DNA of 64,000 nt from Lutraria lutraria. Taxonomy: Eukaryota > Mollusca > Bivalvia > Venerida > Mactridae. Location of the stretch: assembly GCA_964023205.1 (NCBI GenBank), contig OZ026847.1:818501-882500 (forward strand), written 5' to 3'. A program made the translations under genes and the position numbers. The notes beneath the pieces are model-generated. The model searched no databases, was not told the origin of the DNA, and saw only the letters and a list, made by a program, of their open reading frames with translations. Shown one piece after another: positions 32,470-44,532 of the stretch (positions are counted from its first letter, which is position 1; each line of letters starts with the position of its first letter).

Positions 32470-32660
32470 TAGTCGTGCTCCAATGGTTAGTGAGCTCGAT
32501 TTGTAACCCGACGATTGGGTTCGATTCCCGGTCGCGGAATGTCATACTCTGTCACGAAACTTTGATAAAAATGTCAACTTTCCCCGAGATGTGGAGAAAG
32601 TGCCGTTTCCTTGTTAAATGGAAAGTTAGTACATATATATATGTACATGTATATAATTAT
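32470..32660 (+). repeat. tRNA-derived SINE-like element
   Basis: A tRNA-like head has an A box TGCTCCAATGG at 32476-32486 and a perfect B box GGTTCGATTCC at 32518-32528. A D-stem GCTC/GAGC and a TTGTAA anticodon-loop-like stretch lie between or near them. The acceptor and anticodon stems do not pair, so it is not a functional tRNA. A body with CTTTCCCCGAGATGTGGAG follows, as in SINEs. Confidence 0.6.
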
Positions 32661-32700
32661 GATGGCAAAATATTCTTATTCTAACAAGCAATTAATACTA

Positions 32701-32760
32701 GAGAATTACAAGGTATATTTACAGCGTCAAGAGAATTACAAGGTATATTTACAGCGTCAA
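32701..32760. repeat. Exact 30-bp tandem duplication
   Basis: GAGAATTACAAGGTATATTT followed by ACAGCGTCAA occurs twice back to back without a mismatch. Confidence 0.97.
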
Positions 32761-33608
32761 GACATACTAAACAAATAACATTTAGTCCAGTATACTGTTA
32801 GTTTTCTTACATTATATCCTGCTTAATGAAGTTAGTCGGCATCTACGGAATATTTTCACATCAAATGTGAAAGCTGTCCTGAAATAACTAATTTTTAGCT
32901 GGCTTAAAATGTAGGTGAGTGACTAGGGAGTTTATCTTCGTATGGTAAAGATCGGCATTTTATGTTTTATATGAATTACAAACTTAGCATTAGGTGTTAG
33001 GAAACACAGTAGATTTAAACCAAAATAGAAATTGATTGAAACAACTGTAACATTTATACAAGTCAGTCTATGAATAAGCCATGGGAATTCAAGACGGCAA
33101 AAATAATACGAATGCATACGTCGGCATAATTTTAACCTACATATTCTTGTCTTGTAGAATATTGATCTCAAATTCAATTAGTAAATTGTGTTTTTAAATG
33201 CATGTAAATTTGTATACGATGTGTAATGCGTATCCATAGTTGTTTGCCCTATTCGAAATATCAATTGCGTTTATAAAACAATTTATGTAATAAATTGTTA
33301 TCAAACAAGACCCGGATGCCTACTGCAACTCGAATTTCCCTTATTTTTACATTACATTTCCCAATTGATCGACTGACAAGCAAATGCTTGGAAAATTAAA
33401 TAACATTGCAAGTTAGAATGATTACATTTTCATCACCAATACAGTGTAGTTTTCTTGATTCCGTGCATAATCAGTAAAATGTTCCAGTAAATCAATTTGA
33501 AGCCTTTTGAAATTATTTTCCAGGGAATGAATTCGAATTAAGATAATTTCATTGCATCATTTCAGAATTCTAATGATTGCGGTTAAATATTTTATAACAT
33601 TAGTACAG
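32761..33608. other. No recognisable feature
   Basis: AT-rich sequence with no supported exon, RNA gene or repeat. A donor-like TGTAG|GTGAGT near 32908 lacks a convincing exon. Confidence 0.5.
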
Positions 33609-33676
33609 CGCTCCACTGGGTCTAATCAAGCATTTCCTTGATCGATTGCAAATGGGACAATGGCTGGACCAGAATG
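33609..33676 (+). CDS. Candidate 68-nt internal exon
   Basis: Between an acceptor ATTAGTACAG and a donor AGAATG|GTGAGT lies a frame of one base, 22 codons and one base. It encodes APLGLIKHFLDRLQMGQW followed by LDQN. The peptide looks like an amphipathic helical segment. Phase 2 in and phase 1 out. The acceptor has a poor pyrimidine tract and no neighbouring exon was found, so this is tentative. Confidence 0.25.
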
Positions 33677-35118
33677 GTGAGTGGGGAACATCACTGTACA
33701 TATGACAGTATCGTGAATGTAATCCCATATATTGTTGATAAGTTAACTTTTTTTTAAACAATTGCCAAAAAAACAACAGAAGTTATTTACTGTTAACGAA
33801 TAATTTTTTCTGCTGAAATAAGGCATAATTATACCGTCTGATTTGTAAAAGTTAGCATGATTTGGTAGCCAATTGGTAAACCAAGTTGTAGAAATGGCAA
33901 GTCCAGTGAAAAGTGTCAGATTATTGATGGCAGACACATGTAAATAATTAACTACATAATTATATACAAATATAGAAGATCAACATGACAAAAGTTGAAA
34001 AGAAAAGGGACCTCCTCCGCGATACTTCAAACTTTATTTGAAAGACACAGTACAGACACACATACCAATCCGAGAATGTGCAGCATTTACAACGTAATGT
34101 TTCCCAACGCAAGATTCCTGACAAAAAACTGTACGTTTGTTTTTAAACAAATAAATCTGACAGAACTGATAACGTAGTATTGCCGCCATGTTTCCCCAAT
34201 TAACCGGTGTAAATTAGAATGTTTGACTTGTCATTCATTTTATATTGTTTTCTCTTTTAATCAGGTTTAAAACACACGTTCCATAAATAATGTATTTATT
34301 GAGAAACATCGAAGCCGTTCTACGGGTTGTTAGGCAGCTGGTCCTTGTTTTAATTACCTATTACATGCAATTATTTCGTTAACTATTTCACTCAACTACA
34401 AGAGAAACTCGATGATTTAATCCATTGCTGTGTGAAGAATCTGGATAATTACCAAGACTGAAACCACATTCCTGACAACGTCAATTAGATGACATATACA
34501 TTCAAACATGAATTAGATTTAGCTGAATATCACATCGTAACATTTATTAACATTCTTTTGTACTATATCAAATACATCAATTACAACATTCGATTAAGTA
34601 GAAAATCTCATTCTCACCATTTGAAAAACAGTGTATTCTCCAAAGAAAGACGATTATTACACTATTTATATAATCATGTTATTTGTCCTAGCACCCTTGG
34701 TGAAACAATGTCCCTTTTCCACATTTTTTGTGGAGAGAATTACTAAAAGCTGTAGTAGCTTCCAGTTCGATCCACTGGTCAGGATGCTTATATCTTACGA
34801 ATGTATGAACTTCTTATGTACTGTCTCGACAACTAAATATGTTTCAACCAATGTTCTTTTTCATTTATTTATTGTTATAGAAGATATACTAAATGTTATT
34901 CGTCTACTTCACATAGATCGAACATAATTTTATCCCTGTTACATTGGTATGGGTTAAACCATGGTAAGTTCATCTTACCATACATCATGTACAGATAGAG
35001 TTTAAACCTTGGACAAAAGGTGCAGGAAAGGTGTTAGTAACAGTCTCATTATTTGAAGTAATTTTATCTCTTCAAAACTATTTTTAGCAGATCCAGATGT
35101 CAGCAGTGTATTCAAATA
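33677..35118. other. No recognisable feature
   Basis: Frames at 34489-34927 overlap one another and have no family signature. A small hairpin ATGGTAAG...CTTACCAT lies near 34963. Confidence 0.5.
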
Positions 35119-35278
35119 CAGTCAAACTTGTAACAGTGGCCATCTCCGAATAACAACCACCCGGTGAATTAAGGTCATTATTTTAAAAACAGTCATTGAA
35201 TATTTAGAAGGAAGTGACCTCCGAACAAGGGACACCTATCAACGAAGGCCATATTTGTCTTACCCAAAGGTTACATTG
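35119..35278 (+). mobile_element. Tigger/Pogo-like MITE, CAGTCAAACTTG type
   Basis: Ends CAGTCAAACTTGTAAC and, inverted, CAATGTAACCTTTGGG, flanked by TA at 35117 and 35279. The interior has CCATCTCCGAATAACAACCA, shared with the copies at 47952 and 50629. Confidence 0.6.
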
Positions 35279-36008
35279 TACGTTTTTTGCATGAGTATGT
35301 TTGTTTGTCCACTCTTGCTCTGCTCGTTTAAAGTTGTGTTTAGAAGTTATCACTATACATTCGTCAGTATTTTGTGTTGACAATGATGAGCAAGCTTGTC
35401 GTATGTATCGAACGCGTCGTCATTTACATTTACATGACAATCATTAGATGACATGAATAATTCAAGAGCATTGAAAGAACAATGGACAATCATCGAGACG
35501 ATAATGTAAATTTTGCGGTGTGATTCCATTAGTGTTCCCAAAGAAAGAATCTTGAAAGATTCGAACAAACACTTCTTTGCGTATTGTTGACTATAGACTT
35601 TATATACAGAATAATAATAGCAACACTAGTTTTTGTATTCTAACATGTTAAATGCAGTCTCATAATAATATATCTTATCGAAAGCAAAGGATTGGATTCG
35701 TCATAGTGGATGTCTATTACCGAGTTATTTGTTCACATAGAAAAAAAACAATCAAAACACTGAGAGTACTGCCAGAAGCGAAAGTTAAAATGTTTTGATA
35801 ATATTTGTTAGATGCGAATAAGATAATACAAAAAATAATGAAGACGTTTTAGTAGAGGTCCACTTGTTATGCACCCAATTCTGTTACAGTTGATAGTAAA
35901 CTCATACCTCCACTAGTCCTGGTCATTGTAAAACACATCTGATTCTTAAAAACTTCATAATTATATGTAGTAATAGAGTTAGTGTCTCCTTCATTAGGGT
36001 TAACTCTT
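35279..36008. other. No firm feature
   Basis: The minus-strand frame 35353-35568 has a hydrophobic stretch KIYIIVSMIVHC and a hydrophilic end, resembling a membrane segment with a tail. It lacks a clear acceptor in suitable phase, so it is not called as an exon. Confidence 0.4.
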
Positions 36009-36070
36009 TAGCAATATCATGGTTGAGTGTCCGCCTACACTGCTAGGAGTCATGGGTTGAAAGAATTCTT
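36009..36070 (+). repeat. tRNA-like SINE head fragment
   Basis: TAGCAATATCATGGTTGAG resembles an A box and D-arm. It is followed by GTGTCCGCCTACACTGC and CATGGGTTGAAAG, a degenerate B box at the expected distance. No CCA or stem pairing supports a real tRNA. Confidence 0.4.
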
Positions 36071-36668
36071 AAAACGCCCCGAATTCAGTCAAACGGGCTG
36101 TTTATAATTCTGTTTTAATAATAATTCATTCACTAAGTTGTTTTAATAAAGATGTACATTTGAATTAGGCAAACCCTTCTTGCAAAATAAGAAATTCAGA
36201 GACCTTCGCGAACAATGATAAACACTCTTGGATGTGTCTACGAATGATCGAGGCAGCACGACAACTAAAATTCTCAGGGCATCTCGGCCACTATATCACC
36301 CAGGTTATTTTGAACACAGGAGTGCAGCCCTGTTTATCAAATGCATACATTTAATTCCCGATGTCCTCAGGCAGTCATGAATGTGTCTGATGTCTACAAA
36401 AAAGACAATATTTCGAAGACTTTCCAATCATTGGCATGTTTATGCTCATTTTCGGAGTCCATGTAAGATTTATTACAGTTTTATGTCACTTTTCTCCAAA
36501 ATAAAAAGAAACAATCTATCAACCAAATGAAATGAACTGGCTGGTAAAGTGAATTGTATTCACAGATAACTCATTGAGAATATCCATTGATTCTCTTTTT
36601 TCCCTAGTCGTACACTTATAAACACTTCACACAGATAAGGTCGTACCAACTACTGTTTCCAGAACTAA

Positions 36669-36891
36669 AATCAAAGTACTGAATTCACTCATGGAAACTG
36701 AACTTACATAGACTTGCACTGCAACATGGAACGGGAACAGGTTTTATAGAGAAGAACGTGCGTGCAACATGGAACGGGAACAAGTTATATAGAGAAGAAC
36801 GTGCGTGCAACATGGAACGGGAACAAGTTATATAGAGAAGAACGTGCGTGCAACATGGAACGGGAACAAGTTATATAGAGAAGAACGTGCG
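36669..36891. repeat. Dispersed 70-bp repeat followed by 43-bp minisatellite
   Basis: Positions 36669-36739 (AATCAAAGTACTGAATTC, then GAACTTACATAG and GCAACATGGAACGGGAAC) recur with few changes at 37918-37987. From 36720 a unit starting TGCAACATGGAACGGGAACA repeats at 36763, 36806 and 36849, a constant 43 bp and four copies, ending at 36891. The tandem expansion therefore started from the 3' end of the dispersed repeat. Confidence 0.9.
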
Positions 36892-37917
36892 TGCATGATC
36901 AAACTGAAGTGCATTGTCTTTATAGAGAGACTTTACAGAATTCGTTCATAATTGCATCAATATCTTGCCGTCTTAAATATACTTCATGTAAGTAACCATG
37001 ACCACTAATTCGAAATTATATCACATTAATATAAACCAATATAATCAAGTGGAGTCTTCTTTGGCAAATACGTCCACTGTAGAGAAGTACATTTGTACAT
37101 TTAGTTACAACCAAACCTTCCTAGTCCGAGAATTTCTAATATGAAATCTTCTCTGCACCGAACAGGTGAGTTGGTCCGATATTTTTAATATATTATGCAA
37201 AATATGCGTATACTACACGGTGTACATGTATTATCTTAAGAAATGTTTTTCAAAAAAAGGTTATGCTCTCCGAATTTATCAGGGTTCGTGAGATTATTAT
37301 ATGTTTTTTATAACCAAACCACTTTGGTATTGATTTGTGACAAATATTGCCTGTGGTACTCATTTCATATATAATCCTGTACATCAAGTTTATATACTTG
37401 CCGTCATTTTGTGTCTGGTAGAAGCATGTTCAGGATAAATAATATTCAATAAGTAAGATGTCAGGGACGAGTGGTTTAAATATCAATAATAACCGCTTGA
37501 ATGACTTCTCGCCCATTTTAAATTTAATTCAATACTAGTTGAGATTTAACAACGTTACTATGGTTAGATGATCCGTTTGTTTAAGTTAGGTGACTTGATT
37601 CTTTATTCCACTTTTCCCACCAGTAATGATAGGTTAGCAGCCAGGAACTGACAACTGACACTTAAGTGAGATAAAACCTGTTTATAATGAACAGACATTT
37701 CAGCTTTTTACGCCAAAACCTATTCTTTCTCGTGTATTTTTTCAGGAATTCAGTCTTGAAAACATAATTGAAATTAATGACCAGACAGAAAACCCACAAA
37801 AATAATCACTTAACAGCCTAATTGTAAAATTGGAAGGCAAAAAAGTGGTACAAAACATTTCATACACTTAATCCGACAATTTAAACTTAACAGAAAACAA
37901 GTCGGATTTCAAGAAGA
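36892..37917. other. No recognisable feature
   Basis: A plus-strand donor-like CGAACAG|GTGAGTTGG lies near 37166, but no exon is convincing. The remainder is featureless. Confidence 0.45.
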
Positions 37918-37987
37918 ATCAAAGTACTGAACGTAGTCATGGATACTGAACTTACATAGGCTCACACTGCAATATGGAACGGGAACT
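37918..37987 (+). repeat. Second copy of the 70-bp dispersed repeat
   Basis: This matches 36669-36739 with substitutions such as GGATACTGAACTTACATAGG, and lacks the tandem expansion. A third fragment, AATCAAAGTACTGAAAGTAC, follows at 38003. Confidence 0.85.
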
Positions 37988-39159
37988 ATTGTTTATAATA
38001 ATAATCAAAGTACTGAAAGTACTGTCGGACTTGAGTTTTACCATATGAGGCAAAAGAGAGAAATATGTACCCACATCGTTCGAGCCCATACAAATATTTT
38101 GAACAATTAAAATTACGGACCGATTTTTCATTCGTATTGTAATGCAGGTCATATGCATGTAGGTAAATGACGTACGCTAGGGCTTTACTATAGTCCCTTT
38201 GCTAAAATTTTAAAATGAAAAAAGCCTGATATTTGAAAGTTTAATGATTAGCACATTAATTGAAGACACTTTAATTGCATTAAAAACTCTTTATTGTACA
38301 CAAACTAGTGACCAACACTTCAGTAACAGTAAATACAAACATTGATTCTTCTGGTTTTAACACAACAGAACATCGTCGCATTGAACACATTCAGGGTCAC
38401 TCAAATCAAAAAGGTCCTGACACAGTAGAGTAAGACCTATATGACCTATAGTTACCCCGATGTTGCATGAAATTCAGACGTGATTATGTAATTCTAAATA
38501 ATCTGGCGTAAAAGGGACTCTTAAACTGTAATTTTTAAAAGCACGTATCCAGTAATTTACGTTCGTATTTAGCGACTCGAATTATTATTCGTAAGCCGCA
38601 ATTTAAACATACTCCCCACACCGGTTACGCTTTGCTACTAGCCACTGCGGGGAGTGAGTCTATAAATAGTGATTCCGTCATCAAACTAACACTAGTTGGT
38701 GTGAATATCACGGAAATACGATTAGATGAGAATTCGCTTTGTAATATTAAGAAATGTTAGAAAGGCACAAAACACATACATCGATGGTAGATTGTTGCAA
38801 ATGCATGAATTCGTCCGTAGAGATGTTTCTGAACTATCGAACGAAAACCGAAAGTAGAACTACCTTTACGGCAAGATATGTTATTGGACAGTGAATACGC
38901 GGTTTTAATTCTACGCATTTCAATATCTCATGTATCCACCGACAAGCACTTATTTAGATACATGACTCTTTCCATGTAGTTACAATAAAATGATTTGAAA
39001 TATATTCAGATCTGACACACCAGATACTTCTATATAATCACACCATTTAGTTGCGTACTATTTCCTTTATGCGGCATTCTTTTAACCAAGCTGTTATGGA
39101 GTCCAGCGACAAAATTTTGGTCAACGATTACAAAGGACTTGATTTTGATAAAAATCAAG
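37988..39159. other. No recognisable feature
   Basis: A weak 10-bp inverted repeat, ACTCCCCACA...TGCGGGGAGT, lies near 38611-38656. No exon or transposon is supported. Confidence 0.5.
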
Positions 39160-39164
39160 TCCAA

Positions 39165-39667
39165 TAATAATCTTTATTTAACGAAGGTAACATGCATAGA
39201 CATATTATATACAAGCATATATGACGTCAAAAATTACAACATGGCCTTCAAACAACATAATTTAATGCAAAAACTTAAAAGAAAACATGAAACCAATAGT
39301 GAAATAGATATCAAAATATTGACAAACACTGAAATAACCATTAGTCTCTTTTGTAATAAGTGGATATTTCAACCACTTTGTGTATTTAGTAGATACTGTT
39401 TTAGAGCATTCTTAAAGGATGAAGTCTTAGATTTTGAACGTACTAAAAGCGGGATATTGTTCCAGATTTTTGAAGACATGAATGAAAAAGAATTTTTGAC
39501 GTAATTAGTATTATGTTTAGGTGTTATTAAATTATCATTTGAAATTGATCGTAATTCATATGCGCTGTTATTAGAAAATGTTAAGAGTTCATCAATATAA
39601 TCAGGGCCAAAGTTATGCTGTGATTTAAAAACTAACAATGCAACGTGATATTGACATCTATTTTTGA
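39165..39667 (-). mobile_element. LINE 3' end (ORF2 C-terminus and 3' UTR)
   Basis: The minus frame from 39667 to 39378 reads NRCQYHVALLVFKSQHNFGP, then AYELRSISNDNLITPKHNT and SSKIWNNIPLLVRS...FKNALKQYLL. This is the characteristic C-terminal tail of LINE ORF2 (YELRS, SSKIWN, FKxxLKxYLL). A 3' UTR follows and ends with AAATAAAGATTATTATT near 39165, consistent with the 3' end of the element. The RT core is absent, as in a 5'-truncated insertion. Confidence 0.75.
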
Positions 39668-40677
39668 ATGTTTACCAATTTAGAAATTTTAACAATTGAT
39701 CTGAAGACGTTTTTTGTTTACAAATTATTTTCGCAACACGTTTTTGGATCTTATGAAGAATGGTGTAGTGTCTTTCTTTCATACCCCAAATTGTGCAACA
39801 TTAGTCCATTGATGACAATATGTATGCATTGTAAAATAATACTTTCATGTCATCAGATAGAAACAATTGCATGGTGGGTGTAGAGTTATGTTGTACTTTT
39901 GTCCATTCATGATCGCCGAGCCAGTGACAGCTATGGAAAGCTGAACAGTCGTTTAGTTTCTAAAAATTAATATTTACTCGTGTTTTGTGTTCATAAACAT
40001 ATTAACAAAAGTTGTAGGTATCGAATACAAATAAATAAACTAGTATCAATATTTCAACTGTCCGTTAAGACAGTTAACCGCGTAATGTATGTCATGTACG
40101 TTCTTATCACCAAATTACTTATATTATCTTGGTGTCAGGGTAATTATCCGGACTACAAACTTGTCTCCAGGTCCGCTGTGTTTGATATAGAAGTAACTGC
40201 TCCAGTGTCAAGAAAATAATATTCATAGTTTATCGTATTATTTAAAATCCTTTTTATAGGACACGCTTTCAGTGTTACAGTAGTGTTTTAGTGCATATGC
40301 TTTTTGTTTGGCAGTTTTTAGGAAAATGATGTAGCCTTATTTGTTTTTGACAAAACAACATTTAAAAGCTAAATAATATTATTGCTAACTGTGATACTTA
40401 GCATTCAGAAACGAACGTATTTTACCGCATGTTGTTCTTTATTGATCGACATGAAATTGCACAGTATTATCAAAATAACGGCCAAGACATGCACGTTACA
40501 CTGCAATAAATATAATTCCCTTGTGTTGTACAACAAATTCCTATCAGAAGAAATATCTCTGTCAGACCATGTGCGGTGATTTATGTCAGTGCCCGTTAAT
40601 TTACATATCTAGAGCTATATACTGGGTAATGTAAAGTCAATATTTTGACGAAAACCGATTTTAGTTGATATAACCTA
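39668..40677. other. No recognisable feature
   Basis: Short plus-strand frames have no protein signature. No repeats were seen. Confidence 0.5.
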
Positions 40678-40805
40678 CAATACAACCTCTCTAGAGCGAC
40701 AACCTCCCTGCAACAACAGTATGATTTTTCCCCACTGCACGATCTTACCATTAATTTAACCTCTGTAACAACCTCCCAACAACATAATTTTTATTCTGAC
40801 GCGGG
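40678..40805 (+). mobile_element. Tigger-like MITE, truncated copy
   Basis: CAATACAACCTCTCTAGAG, then CCTCCCTGCAACAACAG, CCCCACTGCACGATC and CAACAACATAATTTTTATTC match the copy at 27042-27201 in order. The right inverted end is missing. Confidence 0.65.
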
Positions 40806-43800
40806 GTGTTGCTTTTGAAAGCTTGAAATGTACTACCACAACAAATGACTTATGGTGACTCGTCCAAATCAAATATCAAAACAGTAGATGAACTAAAAAC
40901 TAGAACATATAAATATAGAACATGCACTATATGCCATGGAAATCATATTCTTACATGTTTCGTCTATCACCAAGAACGAGATGTTCTACCGTATAAGAGA
41001 ATTTAAACACACAAAATTAATTTCTTGTCAAATCCTTTAATATCACTTTCATGTTTTAGCGTTGTAAAACAAGTAAATACACAGTTTAAAACTACAAAGG
41101 GGAAATCGAGATCGTGTGGTATAAAAGGTCTCTTACTTGAAAGTTTAGAAGCTACTTTTCGACATTCCAAGCTAAATTGTATTACAAAAAGGTTAGCACC
41201 CTTTTTTGATTGAATTGTTGTGTTTATCATCAGATATTGTTCTGGAGAATGCTTAATGTTTTTCGTTGCTTTTGCATTACTAATATTACAATGGTGTACA
41301 GTATACCAGTATTAAATTACATACAATTTCCTTCTCGCCCATTAAAAAAGTTTATATTGTAACATGAGGCACCTCAGTTACTTTTTACATTATGTCAGAT
41401 TTATCCAGTATTAGTAGACTTATCTATCCACACGTCTGATGGACAGACGTTCACCCCTGGGGTTTGCGGTGGTCCCGTTACAATATTTTATAAATCACTT
41501 TCAGTGAAATCACGACATGCAAAACGAAGATAATGTTGACATAATCAGCTGGTAGCCATGGAACCCAAATCGAGACAAAGTCTAATATTTCTTGTTATTT
41601 CTTCTTTCTTCAGAGTTTGAATATTTTGCACCGAACACAGTTCAAACTTAAAAAAAGAATCTGTCTTGCATCTGCACATAAACTTAGGACCGAACACTTC
41701 TAATCGAATCTTGGACACGACGTATAGGCTACAGCATAAGAACCATCTGAATACTGAAGATCAATGTATTGTTTCCTCATTCTGAAATGTCAGGCTGCTG
41801 CTGGTAACACGTGATTGATGTCTTTAGGGTTGCTTTTGCTGTTTTCTAATTGTTGGGAAGGAATGGGTGTTTATGACATGGTAGTGTATGTATATATCAG
41901 GGTTTTATAGTGGTTTGCATGTTCCAAGTCTATAGCTGTATATATATATATACGCTATATTGTTTTACGTAATGTTAGACGTATATACATGTATACATGC
42001 GAGTTTCATATTTTGTATAATGAGATGTTCCATTCCGTGTACGTGTAGATTTACATGCGGCGGTATAAATGTGAACATCGCTAAAGCAGTAATAAACTTT
42101 TGACCTCACGTAACTTGACAGGTTGTTGTTTGTTATTTCTGAGAATATCTCGGAGTTTATGTATGTAACTAACAAGCTCAAGATAAGTACACGACCAGTA
42201 ACATCCACTTATTTACTAACGACGTGTATTTAGATAAATACGTCAATCACACGTGTGCTTATTACTGATTTATGGTCTGCGTGTCGGAAGTCAGCTAATT
42301 CGTTCATTTTTCCGATGGTATGGCATAAAAACAGCCGTTAATCCTGGGATATCTTATTATTTACATCACAAACATATTGATCATAATTATATTGTAATAT
42401 ATTAAATCAGACATAAAATCAACGATGATGAAATAATATAAAATGTATAAACTGCTTCCATACATAGATAACCGCAATTAACACTTATTATCAAAACATT
42501 CTAGTTATTTAGACAAATCTTCGATTCATTGTCAGACACTGGCATTTACTGATACTTACTTCGAATAATCAAATCGGTTTTGTCATTTTGCAGCAAACAG
42601 ATACTCTAAAATTGCAAACACATGTGTAGTTCTACGATTTATGCAAAACACAAGTTGGATATATATGAACCAGTCCATAGGTATATACTTATATATCTTC
42701 AAAGTCTATTAATGTATACAGCAATAAATTAAGCCAATTGCTATTATTTTAAGTTATAATACAATCATATTTAATGAGATCGCCAGAAACATCTTGTGTT
42801 GTTATATTCCATATAACGTAAGACAAACTAATCATTTTAGCTATACCGGAAGTCCCGGACATTGCTGAGTTTTGTGGTATTTGAGGAGTCTAGTTAGCAT
42901 GTTGTTTGAAGTTTAGACATTTATTGCATTTATTTCCAAGAATTCATTTGTCGGTACCAATTCGAGATAATATATTCTTTTAACATTATGGTATAACAAC
43001 TAGTCGTTTAATAGTCATTAATATTACTAGAAATTATCGGTTTCAATAGCATTTGATTTCTAAACAAAACATATTAGCAAGGTCTCAGTGAATCGTTGTA
43101 AAGATTTATCGTTCCACGATCGATGTAAATGTATTGAATCGAAAACAGAAAACTTTCTTGTTGAAGTGCTATAACTTCATAAATGGTTGGAGGAGACCTT
43201 TTTGTTTCAATAATATAATTTATTTTAAAATATTGAAACTCGACGATACTTTCATAGAGATAATTTGAAATGATATGAAAAAACCCGTCTAAGAATGTGT
43301 TTGAAATATTTAAAGTATTCTTTTACAAATATAGACAGTATCCCGGATATATCAGAACAGTTGAATGCATTGTATATTAACTTCAAATACGATTGATGTT
43401 ACCTGCTCTTGTATGCAAGTAACCCCATTTCTTCTGTATTCAGCAATATCGAATTGAAAGTTGAATTACATAAGTCAACCACTTCAATATCTAACCAAAA
43501 CCTAGTGTATCTTTCTAAATTGACAGTGTTGTTATCAACAGCACATGTAATTATGCTATTTATTTAGACTAGGAATAACAATATAATTTAAAATAGACAT
43601 TTCCATGTTACGTTAGTGACATTTCTTTGAAGACTATGAGATTAGATCATGTCAGAGGGTTACATTTAGGAGTCTTTACCTGAACAGAAATAGTTGATTT
43701 TTGTTTTTTGTTCAACAGGTGTTGCCTAAAAGATTTTACAACTCTAAATCTGTTAAGTGAATTAACGATAGTTGTTGTTTTTGGACGATCTTGAAAAGAC

Positions 43801-44349
43801 AGAAACTTGGCACGAATATAATCACTAATTGCCAGTATTACAAGCATCGACATGTTTTACATAAAACCATCGATGCGTAATTATACTATGAATGTTATCC
43901 ACTACTTGGAATAAATTCACATTCTGTGCTAACAGTAGAAATGCTCAATGTTGTCTTAACTAAATCACACATGACACCATGAGTAGGATGACCTGTTTGT
44001 TTTATTTCTTTTGTAAGCTTGTTGATTTATTGGGTCATTTCTTGTGTTTTTATCTAGACTAGAGATTGAATTAATGGTTGGCAGTATCATCTTAATATCG
44101 ATTCTTGCCTTAATCTCCAATTTCCTAAAAATTTCTCCTAAAACCAGTCTAAGAAATTGTAGGATCAACTTGACAGGATAAGAAATGTAAATGTCTTGTT
44201 AGAAAAAAAGTTCAATCAATTTCTACAACCTGCATCCAAATAGTAAAACAATGTTGGCAAACGCCTCGGGAACTAATACCGTGTATGTTCATATATCTTA
44301 TCATTGTATATGATACGGGATGCATGCATTATAACCACATGATGTTGTA
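40806..44349. other. No firm feature
   Basis: Minus-strand frames at 43647-43853 and 43965-44168 are protein-like. The first ends at a good donor, TTCAG|GTAAAG, near 43672. They lie in different phases with stops between them, and no family is recognised. A minus 46-nt exon candidate at 42560-42605 (SICLLQNDKTDLIIR, donor GTAAGT) is also possible. None fits the phase of the upstream exon at 44533-45190. Confidence 0.4.
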
Positions 44350-44499
44350 CAGTAAAACCCCTGACAACCGTACTCCCTGAAAATCGGAATTCCCATTTTC
44401 GGATTTGTTTTTGACAATAGCTCTGTGAAAACCGGAATTCTATAAAAAGCCGGACTTTTGGCTCAGTCCGGAAATGTCCGGTTTTGAGGGGTTTAACTG
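44350..44499 (+). mobile_element. Tigger/Pogo-like MITE, CAGTAAAACCCCT type
   Basis: The 150-bp element has the ends CAGTAAAACCCCTGAC and, inverted, CAGTTAAACCCCTC, and TA on both sides (44348-44349 and 44500-44501). The interior contains CGGAATTCC repeats. It lies 34 bp downstream of the donor of the minus-strand exon at 44533-45190, that is, inside its intron. Confidence 0.8.
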
Positions 44500-44532
44500 T
44501 ATATTCAAATGTCAAAGTTATAAAGAACTCAC

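Noticed and set aside
32470..32545. Functional tRNA gene
   Set aside because: A and B boxes are good, but the acceptor and anticodon stems do not pair, and a SINE-like body follows.
35353..35568. Third minus-strand transmembrane module
   Set aside because: A hydrophobic stretch is present but the only plausible acceptor gives phase 0, unlike the two modules at 5-6 kb.
42560..42605. Minus-strand 46-nt exon with GTAAGT donor
   Set aside because: It is open only in phase 0, which does not fit the phase-1 end of the 45-kb exon; too short to stand alone.
43647..44168. Two minus-strand protein-like frames as exon 2 of the 45-kb gene
   Set aside because: Stops and frame changes lie between them and the incoming phase does not match; no family recognised.
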